A DNA stretch of 64,000 nt. Source: Otis tarda. Its lineage: Eukaryota; Chordata; Aves; Otidiformes; Otididae. This document shows, in pieces, positions 25,173-38,000 of this stretch. Every line of letters begins with the position of its first letter. Positions within the stretch are counted from its first letter, which is position 1. The stretch is from contig CM048552.1 in the NCBI GenBank assembly GCA_026413225.1, forward strand, positions 132,569,053 to 132,633,052, written 5' to 3'. The position numbers were made by a program, and so were the translations under genes. Under the pieces are notes generated by a model. The model was given only the letters and a program-made list of their open reading frames with translations. It was not told the DNA's origin and made no database searches.

Positions 25173-26191
25173 GGCCCCTCGGCCAGCGGTACAGCCCCGC
25201 CCCGCCGCCCCGTCCCACCGTGGGTTTTATGTGGTGGGAAGCTGCGGTGTCAGGGGCTGTGTTTGAAGGAAAACTCCTCGAGGCTTTCCAGGTGGATTCC
25301 AGAAAGCAAACGGTGTCGCTTTCACGCCTCATTTTAAAAACGCTCATTCGTCCTGTGTCTGAGGGGATAAATCATAACTTTCGCAGGTCCATCACGCGAC
25401 AACATTCCTCAACGGCAGTGCTGACACTGGCAAACTTCAGGCTGCGCCTTCCCTCTCCGCACGGTAATTTAAACACTGTGTCGTGGACCGAGGAAATCAT
25501 CCACGCCTTCCTCGCCCACGGAAAAGGCACCCGAGACACCCCGCAGCAAGCCGTGGAGCGCCTTCCCGTGACCGATTGACGCGAAATCCACGCAGCCAGG
25601 TTCCCCCGAAGCCGCGGGGGTGTTGCTGCACCTCCCACGGAGCTCAGCCTGCCTTCCCCATGCTTTGGCCGACCTGCGGGGTGCCGAGCTGTACCGAGCC
25701 AACCCGGCGGCCTCTGTTCTCCGCTCGGCTGGGAGAACAGAGCAGCGCAACAAACCGAAGGCGCGGCGAGACGGGCGGGAAGGCTTGCCGGCCATTTCCG
25801 TAAGCGGGGCTGGAGGCAATGGCGTGAGGAGCGGACAGGCTGGAAGCAAGAAGCTCTCCCGTACCGCGGAAGCTTTTAAAGCGATTTACCCCCTTCACTT
25901 CTCTGTCGCTCCCTGAGGGGCAGAAAACGCATCCAGACGATTTTAAATTACTACATGTTTAAATAAGCAGTGATTTTAAAATAAAAAAGAAAAAAAGGCC
26001 GGGGGCTGTCGCTGCTCAGAGCTCTCCTGCCCTCCTTCACACGCTCTCCCTCACCCACCAACAGCTCGCCGGGCGCCTAACGGCTGCGCGGACGCGGCGT
26101 GGGCACGCGCGTCGTCCCACCCGCATCGGCATGGGCAGGGAGCGAGTGGTGGTTCGATAGGAGCAGTGTCGCGGGAGTTGATTAACGTGGC

Positions 26192-26264
26192 GGTTCCATA
26201 GTGTAGTGGTTATCACGTCTGCTTTACACGCAGAAGGTCCTGGGTTCGAGCCCCAGTGGAACCA
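26192..26264 (+). tRNA. tRNA-Val, anticodon TAC
   Basis: 73-nt cloverleaf. The 7-bp acceptor stem pairs GGTTCCA with TGGAACC, followed by discriminator A. The anticodon stem is TCTGC/GCAGA with loop TTTACAC, so the anticodon is TAC (Val). The A box is TAGTGTAGTGG and the B box GGTTCGAGCCC. A TTTTT terminator follows at 26278-26282. There is no intron and no encoded CCA. As far as I recall it equals the human tRNA-Val-TAC sequence. It lies at the edge of the CpG island, which suits an active gene. Confidence 0.97.
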
Positions 26265-26277
26265 GCGCCAGCTGTCG

Positions 26278-26282
26278 TTTTT
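26278..26282 (+). terminator. Pol III terminator of tRNA-Val
   Basis: Run of five T, 13 bases after the tRNA 3' end. Confidence 0.85.
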
Positions 26283-29200
26283 AGTGTTTCCTCTTAGTTT
26301 TCTCGTCATTTCCTCTAGAGCAATCAGTTTCGGTTTGCTTTTTTTTTCCCCTTCTAGACCAGCAACCTCATAAGCACGTAAAGAGCCCTGCCTGGGGCGG
26401 AGGAAGAGCAGTGTGGGGCAACAGGAGCAGAAAGGCCCCTCAAGCAGGAAATGCTGCCCTGTGCAATAACATATTTTTCCAAGACTGTGAGCATAATTTA
26501 GACAATGTCACTGCACCACTTGCTTTTTTTTTTGCCCCCTAAAAAGCTCTGTTTCCCACAAGAACATTAACCAAAATGCAGAGAGACACAGCAAGAGCTG
26601 GCTCGAGCCAGCTCGCTGAGGTGCCAAAGCAGCTGGCGTTCTCTCCACCCTCCTGCCCAGCACGGCTCTGCGGGGCAGGATTCACAAGGTTTTAATATCA
26701 CTCACTGTGCTGTATTCCCTGGGCGTCATTTTGTGGTGGCCAGTAGCCCCCCACACCTCTGGTGTGGAGAGGGGGCCCGAGGTGGTGTAGGGTCTGCGGG
26801 CCTCTCTGCGCCAAGGCCTTGCTGAGCCGTGGGTCACCCAGGAGGGGGAATGGGTGGCTGGAAGCCTAATAAAAGAGTGTCGCCTCTCCTTTCAAGCCTG
26901 ATCTACGGGCCGTTGGGGGCCATTTTGCATCTTCTTCTGGGCCCCTTCTCCCAAGTGCGGCTTAGGCCCAGGATGGCTGCTGTGGTGAGGCAGAGATGGG
27001 GTCTCTCCCTGCTGCAGGTCAGAGGCTTCGTCCTCAGCAAAGCTGAAAGCCACTTGCGAGAGGAGCCTCTCCCCACCAGTGTGGGTGCGGGATCCTCTCG
27101 GCTGGGTAACTAAGGAGGCTTGCAGAGACCAGAGGCAGCCATGGCAGCAGTGGGGAGAAGCAGCCACCTGGGCCTCTGCACAAGCAGGGCCAAGGGTGTG
27201 CACGCACTCACATGGTGGTGCGAAGGCTGCAGCCCGACGCATCCCCAAGGAGATGTCTCACTGGGACTGACTGCAGCACTGTTGCTTTCACTTCTGTGTT
27301 TGGAGAAGCGTTTGAGCGCTGGGGAAAGGCCAGTGCTTTTTACAGCACACAGCTAGCAAGCACTGTTAACTCTGTCCTTGTTTTCCCCTGTACTGTGTGT
27401 ATTGTCATTTTTATTAATCGAGAAAGAAAAGAGCTATCATCTCAGCTGGCCTCAGAGCAGTTTAACTTTTGAATTATAACATGTTGTCTCATTTTGTACG
27501 TGCAGGCCTTTAGCAAAGGGTAACCTCTGGGCATGGATGCTGCCACGGCATCTGTCTCTGTGTGGGAGCTCTAATGAGTGCTGAGGGCAAGATGTCTCTG
27601 CAGGAGGAGGAGAATCCCTTGGCTACGCTGAGCTGGAGTTTGTTCTTGACTCTCTTTGCAGGATCAGAGCGGGAGGGTGTGATTTACCTATCTTAAAGAT
27701 GAAAGAGAAAAATTGGCTTAACTTACTTTAATCAAGGTCTTATTAAGAAACTTACTTTAATCATCATCATCTTAAGAAGACTATTAACCTTTCTCAGTGC
27801 TTGCTGTTACTAAAGAAACACTCTGGGGTATGGGCAAGCTGAAGTTAGAGGTTGAGTGCAATGCAGGGATATGGTGCAAAAGCTCTTTTGAGTAGAAAGC
27901 ACCCATATACTACATAGTGAGACTTAGCAGGATAAGGTCATAACATTAAGCACCATAACAACAGTAAGGGGCCGTGTATCCTGCATCCTGGAAGGGCAGA
28001 CATACTCAGGTCTCGCTTTCCTCTGTGTGTGCAGCCCATGGGAGGTGAAGCCAAAGCAATGTATCCTGCCTCTTGGGTGAACTGTCTTCGACAGATGGGG
28101 CTGCTTCCAGGATACAGGCTCAAAGCTAAATTAGCTACAGCTGGACTTCTCCTAATGTAGGGTATGCAATCTAATAGGGACAGTGAGCCTATGGTGCCTA
28201 CCCTGCCAACGACAGCCACAGCTCCCCCAGGTGCATGCGTTACAGGAGGGGCCTGATCCTGGTGGCCAGCACGGGGTAACTGTCTGCGTCGTTTTTCTTA
28301 CATATAGGAAAGAGGTTCCCTTTCAGAAGAGGACTTAAGCTCACACTTCAGAGTTGTGGAACGGATATTTTATTTCAAGAGCCAGATCTTCAGCGTGTGT
28401 AGACCATCATAGCTCCATCTAGGGAATCCAGCTCCTGACAGTTTGACTCAAGCTCTGAAAGCATTGGCAGTCTTACGCTCTCACCACGTCAGTATCCTGC
28501 TTCTGAAAGATGCTTGCAATTCACGCGTACATGTATAAATGTGTATTTTGTACGTTCCCTAACTGTGCTGAAACCAAAGCACGCCAGTCACACATTTGTG
28601 TTGAGATATTGCACGTCGTGTGTGTTCAGCTCCCAGACGCATGAATCTGTGCGCTCTGTTCTGATTTAGCTGTCTGGCACTCTGACTTCAGGAGAAATAC
28701 GGGATCGCTACGTGGAGTTGCACTTCTCTCTCACATGCAAGTGCCCTTGCCTCCTGCTTCTCCTCCAAGGGCACTCGTGCACACTGCTGGTTGATCACGT
28801 ACCAAGGAGGGCTGCGTGCCCATGTATGTGTCTCGAGAGCTCGTGGATGCACAGCTCTGCCATGCTCAGAAGCAAATTCATTTCTCATAAGGAGAAAGCT
28901 ACGGGTAGAAAGTATAAGCATAAGATGCTGGCATGGGCCCCCTCAAACAGTGCTGAGCTATATCTATATATGATAACAAAGCAAGGCCAAGGCATGAACT
29001 GGAGCACTGGCCTCCAGTCATCCGTGCTGTTTAATTCTTGGCAAACTCCTGGTAAAATTGTGGTTCAGGCCAGCCAACCCAGCTGGGAAAGGACGTGTGC
29101 CAGGGAGCATCCCTGGGCAGGGTGTCGAACAGTCTCCACTCAGCTTTGTTCCCCCTGCTGCCATCCCAGGGGCTTCACACCTTTACATACCCCCATGCCT

Positions 29201-30353
29201 TCACATCCTACCCCTGGAAACGCAAGCTGTACTCTCAACTTCACGAACTAAAAGCATCTCAATGGTGCAGGGTGGCTTTTGTGTTATTTCCTACAATCCA
29301 GGGGAAGAAAGCACACCAAAATCTCTGAGGAGCATAAAAATTGTACAAAAATGTCTTTGAGCCAATGGGATGCGGGTGGGACCTGGAGAAGATGCGTGGC
29401 CAAAAGAATGAACCTGCCCAGGCATTTCCTACCCCCGTTTTACATAGAAGTGTGGATGTCACCAAACTGTCCTACTTTGGACCATTTGTGCTAATCACTG
29501 TTTTGTTCCACAATCAATGCCAGGCTAATTTTTATCCTTTTTAAAATTTTATTTTTATTTTTTTTTATGAAAGGCAAATGTAGCCCTTTCTGGTGCTGTA
29601 GTGTGTACTGGCTTTAAAATGTTTTCTGTCTTCTGTACCTGAAAGTATTTGTATGCTTGCTAGGAATTAACTATGTGATTCATTTAGCAATGTTGTCTGC
29701 AGTGCCAGCATGGTTTTGCTGTTTGCAGTTATTAAAATGAAGGACCATCAACACCATTAGACACGCAGGGTCTGAACTGCCTAGTATTCATGCAGAGACT
29801 GATTTTAAGGCTCTTCTGCTCTTCATGGGAACCACATTTTTAAACAAAGGCTGCTCTTTATTCTGTGGGGAGGAAATTCTATAACTGGGCACCCACCAGT
29901 CTTGAGGGTGTCCCTTTGGATGAAATGTCCTTTGATAATAGCAGTGCTATTTCTGAACACCATCCCCGAGCTATCTCATTTCTTACGCAAAATCAAGACA
30001 TATTTGAAGAGTGGAATTGACCATAAATCAAGCTGCTTTTAAACTGCTTGGGGTAATGGGGGAGAATTTGATTTAGCTTTTTAAAAATACAGTGGGTGAT
30101 TTCTCTCTGGATGTGCAGCTCTGCCTCCCGGTGACCTGTGCTTATGAGTCCATAAGGCAAGAGGCTGAAGCCCTGGTCTGGTTTTCCAAGAGATATGTGG
30201 CTGAAGGTATTTAGGGGTTTTTAAGCCGGGATTTTCAAGCCTGTGGGATTTAGATGCCAAGTGCTCATCAATGCAGAGAGGGAATAGATATCTGAGTGTC
30301 TTCAGCAGTGCTGGAAGTCTCTGTCTCTGTGGCAGCCCATTTTAAACTGGATG

Positions 30354-30376
30354 GAGAGAGAGAGGGAGAGAGAGAG
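30354..30376. repeat. GA-rich microsatellite
   Basis: A GAGAGAGAG-type run interrupted once by GGG. Probably simple sequence only. Confidence 0.85.
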
Positions 30377-31687
30377 CCTTGCCCAGATACTGGGTAGAGC
30401 CTGGAGTGAGATGCCGCACTGTGGTGAATACCCAGAGGCTGTCCTGGTACCTTCAATGAGGCTCACATTTGTTCACCCCCTGGCTGGGCTTTCTGGTGGG
30501 TCTTGCTGCCCCGAGAGGGGTGCTCTGTATGAGCGTGAGGCCTCTGAGAAAAAATAATGAGGATCCCTCTGCCCTTAGGAAAATGACCCCCTTCCTGGTG
30601 CCTGGGATGAGCTGCTCTGCTTGCTTGCCCTGCCATGATGCATTGGTACTCCCCAGTGTTTGGGATGAGCCGGCCCAGGTTCACGAAGCAGGATGGCCGT
30701 GACCATGCAGAGGTCTGCCTGCGATAACCCACCCTCTCCCTGAGGGTAGGTGAAAGTGGGACAAGTGTTGTGTTGAGGAGGTTAAACTGCTTGAGGCTGA
30801 GCAAAGCAGCGAGCCCCCCCTTGGCAGGAGACTCATCCCATCCACGTTGCACTCCCCGATGAAGCCGAGATGCATCAGCGCTGGAGATGCGACTGCAGAG
30901 GGATGCTGTACTTGACATAACCTTTACAGGGCATTCCGAATGTATGGATATCCAAAGGCTAGATGAGATGAATCTTGCCCAGGGGACTGTTTCCAAAAAG
31001 CCAGCATCCTTGTTTGCGCAGCAGTTTTTGAATGGGTGCAGATCAGAAGACTAGAGACGGGTCTAGCTTAATTCAACAGCAGCCTATGTGATCTGTGCAG
31101 TGCTTTAATCTATTCCCTGTGCATACAATGAGAGATCATTTGAAACAAAGCAAGCTGCTTCTGAAGCAATTGCTTTCAAAAACCCCCATTAAAAATTCAC
31201 TGCTAATTGCACATAATTAACAGAGATTGGAGGAGCGGGTGCAAGATCCACTGGAGTCACTAGCAACCTCTTGTTGTCTTAAATCTTTCAGTCATTTTAA
31301 AATCGAATGTGTAACTCTGATGTAAACTGGTTGGAAGGATACTATAGGTAGAACTGTTAGCAGAGAGAGGTTTACTTTTTTTGGTTTGAGATTTTTACAG
31401 CTCAACAAGTAAAAAACTAAAATGTGTTATTTCTGTTTGATCTACTAATTGCAGTTTTCAGCCCCTTGCAATTAGGTAACTAGAAGAGCAGTTACACCAG
31501 GGCAGATTTCTACACACAGCTATTTTTAGGAAAGGCATTGAGAGTGTAGAGGTAAATCGTTGGGGGTGGAAGATAATGTATACATGCTACATACAATAGA
31601 CAATATATGCTACATGTATTTTATAAGCACTAGAGATCTGCATTCCTGTGGGGTGTATATGTGGTTTCTAGGTAGGCATATCCTTGT

Positions 31688-31694
31688 TTAATCC
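31688..31694 (+). promoter_or_regulatory. Candidate CRX/OTX site upstream of RS1
   Basis: TTAATCC, the OTX/CRX core, about 280 bases before the RS1 start codon. CRX control of RS1 is established in mammals; that this site is used is inference from sequence and position. Confidence 0.35.
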
Positions 31695-31899
31695 TTGTTT
31701 ATTCGGATGTACATCTGCATATGCAATCAGATTCGCACTCGGAGTGTCAGTGCCTCAGTACTTTTTACCTTTTAAAAACTGTTCCACATGACACATCCTC
31801 TAGGATGGAGCTTGACAGTAATAATTGTGTGGTTGGCTTGATGGTGCTTGATAAAATCATGAGAATGGAGGAGAGTAAGGTGCTTAGGCAATGCTTAAG

Positions 31900-31906
31900 T
31901 TAATCT
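31900..31906 (+). promoter_or_regulatory. Second candidate CRX/OTX-like site near RS1 exon 1
   Basis: TTAATCT, about 65 bases before the start codon; a weaker match than TTAATCC. It may lie in the promoter or the 5' UTR, because the start of transcription is not visible. Confidence 0.25.
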
Positions 31907-31968
31907 CATGCCTTCCCAGCAAGCCAAGCAGTGCGCTAAGGAGCTATTCCCAAAAGAGGAAGGAAAAG

Positions 31969-32020
31969 ATGCGGTTCAAGATGGGAAGCGTCCTGCTGTC
32001 TCTTCTTTTCTGGTACAAAG
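31969..32020 (+). CDS. RS1: RS1 exon 1, signal peptide
   Basis: Encodes [17 protein letters not shown] plus one base, then the donor G|GTATGC. The coding part is 52 nt, exactly as in human exon 1. The sequence itself is diverged (human MSRKIEGFLLLLLFGYE) but keeps a basic start and a hydrophobic core. A second ATG at 31981 (Met5) has a better +4 base (G) and could also serve as a start. The call rests on exon length, phase and signal-peptide form. Confidence 0.87.
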
Positions 32021-35000
32021 GTATGCACTTTGCCTCCTGAGATGCTCTTTCAGATGTCCCTCTTTGTATTTCTTGATTCATCCATGCTTCTTTCTTCTGC
32101 CAGGGGCTATGGGGTACAGAGCAAGCTCTTCTCTATGTTCTCATGGAAATAAAATAATTTGGGGAAAGGCAAAATTGTGGAGGAGATGCGTAATTTATGT
32201 ACATGAGTGAGCAGTGTTCTTACAGCTCTATGAATATTCAGTAGTAAAACTGTTTCACAAAATAATTGCAGTGTAAAAAAATTGCCATATAATTTGTCAA
32301 AATATGAATTTGCAAAGAAAATTGTAGTGCAGCTGAGCCAGAGAGTAAATAATAATGCTGATTTCAAAAATGAGGTACAGTATAACATGAAAGACTGGTC
32401 CTTCATTAATCAAAACTCTTGATTAATCAAAAACTTATCATTTTCTCTAGCAGTGAGACATTGCTGATGGAGATCTGCCTTTTTTTTAAAAGGCTCTATC
32501 AGGTATTTTGGCCTGGAGAAGACTTCCAAAAGCACTTCAAGAACAAAAAGCAATCATAAGTCAAGAAAATGGGAAAAGCATTTATGAATTTTGAGGCTTC
32601 CTCAAATTTACTTTTCAGAAAAATAGCAATGATTGATAGCAGGTAAGCAGGAGCTAGAAGAAGCCAGAAAATTCAGAGTCACAATCTCCTTCCATTTTAA
32701 TTAACCCAGCTGTGGAACAAGGAAATAATTTTCCGGGTTGTATTTGAACTTCTGGCTTCATCAAAGCCGATGGGAAAGCTGCTATTATCTTAAACAAGGC
32801 TGAGGTAGCTCGTGCTAAGCGCTGGGCGGTTTGTACCAATATTAACGTGTGAATAGAGCACGGTCTGGCAGAGCGTGGGACAGGTTTATCAGACACTCCA
32901 GCTTTTCCCTCATGGATGCTAATTCCCAGTGTTTTGCTTTGTCTAGTTTTTTTCTGTCCTTCTCAGTTTCCATTGAATATTTTGGTCAACTTAATTTCAC
33001 AGATAGAACAGTGTTCCTCAGCTAGCCATGCCTTCGTTTCATCCTGTTATGCTTGGATATACCCTGCTCTATCTAATTAATAGGTCTTTTAGTCTTCCAG
33101 CAAGTATTTGTGCGTTCTCGTACCTTATCTCTTTACTCTCCTTTGTTTCATGTGAGAAGGTTACTGGTGCCTGAACTTCTTGGAAGACTGCTTTTACCCA
33201 GCCTACCCACCCATTTTTTTCCCAATGGGTGGCATAATGACAATTAGTCCTTGGAAGGAGTTCATACCTTGCTCTGAATGCCAGACACAGCTTGCTTTTA
33301 ATAGACACCCACACATCAGGATATTTTTGGAGAGCCTGCAATGAAAAATTACTTTCCAGGCATCACTCCTTTGGTATTTAATTTACTTTGTTAATTTACT
33401 GGTTTTCTTAATTTACTGTTTTTCTCTCCTTTGTGGTCCAAGTGTCCTCTTCTGGATAAAGAGTGAGCAATGACTCTTTACCCAGGTCCACCTCGCGCTC
33501 CTGCCTCTCCCACCATAGAGAAGGTGCCGCTAGGTCAGTCTTCCAAGCCATGAGCGCTGATGCCATGATAAGCTCCTTAGCTTGTTTTCTTCAGCAGAGC
33601 AAGTGGCTTAGAGGAGCACCCCCGGCCCCCGCGCCTTGGCTGGGCTCGTGTTTGGCGGGGACACCACTGCAGCAGCAGCAGGAGCATATGGTGCAGCAAG
33701 CAGGCTCCTGAGAGCCTGCGACGAGAGCCGCAGCAGCTGCCGGGCCCCTTCCATATGGTGAGGGGGAGCACCCTGAGCCCCGGATTGACACGAATATGCT
33801 TTTAGCACATTGAATGTGACATGCCTGCACCACATTACCCCGTCCGTGCTCACTACATGGTGGGGAATAAGCACATCTCAGCAGATTAAAAGAGTGGATT
33901 TCTTTTTTTCCTCTCTCTGTTTTTTGCAGCTTTGAAAAAAAAAAACAAGAAAATCAAAGGCCCAAACCCGCTTTTGGATCACAGTAAATAACATCTTTAG
34001 TGCCGCCCTTTGGCGTAATCGATACATCTAATGAAATTACTATGCAGGCAATATTCTGCATAGCTCTAAGCAGGAAGCAACAAACATGTCAATAAGATCA
34101 GAAATTGCCAAAAATTTTCAAAGGAACACTTTGGAAAAAAAATATAATTATACATCTCTTAAGAAGGAAAGGGAGAAAGGTTGATTTTTTTTCAGATTAT
34201 TTATGTTTCTTTCAAATATTTTCACAACATAAAAAAAATTTGTAGAAACATTATGGAGACAGCAGGCATAAAAGAGAAATGAATGTGAATTAAATAGGTA
34301 TAACTGGCATTATTTAAATATGTTTTTTACAGCTTTCAGGTAAATAACACAAAATATTAAATGAAACACGATACAAATGATTAAAAATGGACACCAAATA
34401 AAAATCATTCAAATAAAGAAAATGAAATGGAAATCAAAATAATAAAACCATGAAAAATCCCCACAAAATGAATGAGGAAAACAAGCAGCCGTGTGAAAGC
34501 ATGAGAGAGGAGTTTAACGTGAAGCACGAGCCCTTCTCCTCTCCACAGGCTGACACTGGTGCTGGTCCTCTTGCTGTCAGTCTGTGACTCTGAGCTGCCT
34601 GTCAGCGATCAGCAGCAATGAGTCCTTGCAGGCTGGCTTGCACCGGGGTGGTGTGCTCTCCTGGGGAGGTGCCAGGTCCAGGATTTCATCTACAAGGGAA
34701 ACAGGCAGAGCGTTTGGCCCAGTGTGGATTTAGGTGGTGAGAGCCCCTGGATGAACAACGCACCGCCTTCACCAGGCCAGCCTGGCTCCCAAAATCTTTT
34801 GGTAGACACAGATCTGCATATGCCCTGGGAGTCTCTGCCTGCCAGCATAGCTCCAAAAGACCATTTAAAGCCTGCACTTTTTAGAAATAAAGGCACTGTT
34901 TGCACAACATGGTCCCACAGATGCTGCTTAGCATGGCCACGGAAAAAGCCCTGGGGGAAAAACAGCAAAAGGAACCGTGAAGTGACTGTGCGATGGGACT

Positions 35001-38000
35001 ATGCCTCCCAAGGGGACGTGGGGACAGGCCATGGTTGCAGCAGGGGTCCCTGGGGCCATCGCCCCTGGCACAGGGGCAAGGAGAGATGGGGAAAATGCCA
35101 CGTGTGACGGTGGCCTGGAACACGACAGCTTCCTCAAATGCACCTTGCTACCAAAGCTGCTGCTACCTGATGTGAGTCACCTCGCTTGCCTGGCGTGATT
35201 TCCAGGGCTGGAATGTAAAAATAGCTCGGGTTAATGATATAGCAACCCACAAGCTAGCGCCTGATGGGCACGGAGGCACCGCAATGATTTTTTCAGTGTA
35301 TCAATCCTCTGTGTTGCTTACATGCCTCCTTGCCTAACGCCGCTTTCTGGCGTTCTCTAATGTGGCACTGAGGGAAAACAGGGACCTGCAACAGTGTGCC
35401 TTTCAGAAAACGTGGTAAAACCAGTGCCATTCAGTCCCGTCACCTCTTTCATTTCTGTGACAGCTTTTCTGGTTCTGCAGTTGTATTTTTCTGGTTTTTC
35501 AGCTGTTTTCCTTTCCCCTGCCCCATGGCCTGCACGTGCGGAAGGGAAGCAGGCATGCAGCAGGAGCCGTCACGCCGGGAAAGCACTGCATCACAGAGGG
35601 AGCGCTCCCCACTGGGACAAGTGGAGAGAAAATAATTTTGCTCATCTCTCTGAGCTGTGTTAAACTGAGATGTTGCTTGCAGAGCCGAGAGACAAAATTA
35701 ACTATTTTCCAGCTGAAGCTTCTAGGCCGTCTAACTCGTAAAGTCAGTAAATAAAACAAAGTTATTAACATTCCCATATACTTTGCCTGTAATGACCAGG
35801 TTTATGTGAACTTATCCTGGTAAATTGAGTGACATTTATTATGTGTATTATTTCATTTCTCTGTTTTATTTTATAATACGTTTTCTCATGCTTGTACAGC
35901 TGTCATTGATTCTAGCCCCACTGAAAAAAAGATGGCTTGCTGTCGTGGCTCTACAGTCATGACTTCTCAGAGCTGACCTTATCAAAATATGCTCAGCCTT
36001 TGGCAGCATTACTTCTGCCCACGCTTGCCTTCCTCCTTTGTCTCTTGTTTAACCACATTCGTAATGACCACAAACTTTCCGAGGCAGGCAGTTACCTGTT
36101 CCCATCATTAAAAATGCCAGTAGCAGGGCCTCCTTTCTGCCCCTTCCTTTCCCCATGTAGCCCAAGTTATGGCTGCTGCTTTATCCCACCTCCACCTGAG
36201 GAAACCCATGTCCTCCCCTTTGTGGCACCCCAGGATTGCGCCTGCCAGCTCTTTTCCTTGTCCACCAAACCCTGGGGTTTCTCTCCCTTCCATCCTGCCT
36301 CACAGTGGGTGCCAAGCGAGGGGCTGTCTTAGGGTCTTTGCTCCAGCCCAGCCCCACTGGAATGGGTGCTCTGGCACAAAATCATCCCCTGGGGCTTGCC
36401 CAAGCCCTGGTCCCCAAATCCTGTGCTACGGGGCAGCATTTGTGCGCGGCAGTGCATTGGACACACCACGCTGCGGGGCGGGATGGAGGGACAGGAGAAT
36501 CGCATGCCGTGTCTCCCTGCCTCTCACAAGCACGCACGGATAATAATTTATTTCACTGAACTGATGGTTTGCTTAATGTCCTGGGGCACTGTGGAGGCTG
36601 TAAATAGGGCTCTTTCGTTTGTAATCTTTTGAGGTTTTTTTCAGTCCTGTACTTTTAACACAACAGCCCCCGGCGGCCGCGCAGGACTTATGACTCTCCC
36701 ACGAATTGCAGCAATTTGTTCTGTCTGACCTACAATTACCAATTATCTTTGTAACCTTCCTTGGAGGCAAACACGCTCACTGTAAAAGCATGCTGCCCAT
36801 CACATTTTTAGACTATTGGCAGCCAGCTTTCCTCTTCATTTCCTTTGTAGGACAGGGCTCGTCACAGCTGTAGACGCACCGATATATCAATTTCCCTTTC
36901 CCCTGGCCAACTGCAGGCAGGGGCATATTTTCCTCTCCTTTCCCCTCTTCACATGAGGATTATCAGGCCGCACTGCCCAGGTGGAACATCTGGCCCATGT
37001 GCAGCTGCCGCTGCCGTGCTTTCCCCAAGCCAAATCTGCTGCTCCCCTGTGCCGCCAGCTGTGGCAGCCAGCAGCTGGATGGCTGAGCCACTGATGGGAG
37101 TGAGCCCTCAGCAGTTAACCTCTTTTTGCTCAAAAAGGCAAATTTGGCCTCTTATTTGAGAGCCAGTGAGCCATGCAGCGAGGGGTGGAGGCCAGAGGGC
37201 CTGGCACTGCCTTTGCACCACTGCGCGTCATGGGGCTGACCCAATAACATATCGCATTGGAAAAAAAGGGCTTTTGTGCATGAAATTCACGCTGTTGCTT
37301 GATTTGCAGTAATGTCTCCTGGCTGACAAGCCTAAAAGCCCTAAAAGCCGCTCCTGTAGCTCAAAAACAGGCATCACTGGATGTATGCAGCCAGGAAGCA
37401 ACGTCGGGGCAGCCAGGGTGGGAGGGTTTATTCCTGATGGTTGAGTGGGTGCTACCACACACCCACCCACCTGAAAATTATTCTTTTTTTTTTTCTGTTG
37501 TTTATTCACAGCCATTGAGTTTCCAGCTGCATCTGTCAATGAGGTGCCAAATTTTCATCTTGGCTCTCAAAATACCCAGGCAGGGACTCAGGAGGCCTGC
37601 TGAAGGGCTCAGCATGGACCCAAAGCAATATCCCTACATTGGCCTGGTAATTCACGTAGCCTTCCCCCACCGCAGGCACGGTGGAGAAGAGGAGGCTTCA
37701 CAACAATACAGTCTCCCTTATGCTGGGCGAATGTAGCCAAAGCAGTCAACCTGGTTTGCCCTGCGTGGCACAGCACGGAGGTAGCAATGTGCTGCGTGGC
37801 CTTCAGCTCGCACCTCCGCCTTGGTTTTCTTGTTCCACAGTGGAGTCACGGGGCTTGGCAGGGTAACATCTGTGCTGGGAAAGGAGGAGCACAGTGTTGG
37901 GCAAGGCCCCCAGCCTACACCTTCCAAGAGGCCAGGTCTGGAAATGTGCACCCATGTTTTCCTGCAGAGCTCAAGAGGGTCTGGGTGCCCCCCTGCCTCC

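Larger units (their letters stand above)
25030..26280. promoter_or_regulatory. CpG island, candidate PPEF1 promoter
   Basis: CpG is dense here, for example over 25040-25160, 25465-25860 and 26060-26180, in a window otherwise poor in CpG and rich in A/T. It lies between the divergent PPEF1 and RS1 genes, nearer to PPEF1. That it is the PPEF1 promoter is inferred from position only; RS1 is a tissue-restricted gene and its first exon lies 5.7 kb away. The tRNA-Val gene forms its right edge. Small open frames within it look like chance products of high GC. Confidence 0.7.
26283..31968. other. Intergenic region between divergent PPEF1 and RS1
   Basis: About 5.7 kb. The first part (about 26390-27350) is GC-rich with scattered CpG; the rest is mixed. 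A GA-rich run lies at 30354-30376. Homeodomain-type motifs lie near 31204-31219 and 31688-31694. I see no coding exon with recognisable homology; the open frames here look like chance. Confidence 0.6.

Noticed and set aside
28712-29251. 179-codon open frame on the plus strand between PPEF1 and RS1
   Set aside because: No domain, no splice context, no codon pattern beyond chance.
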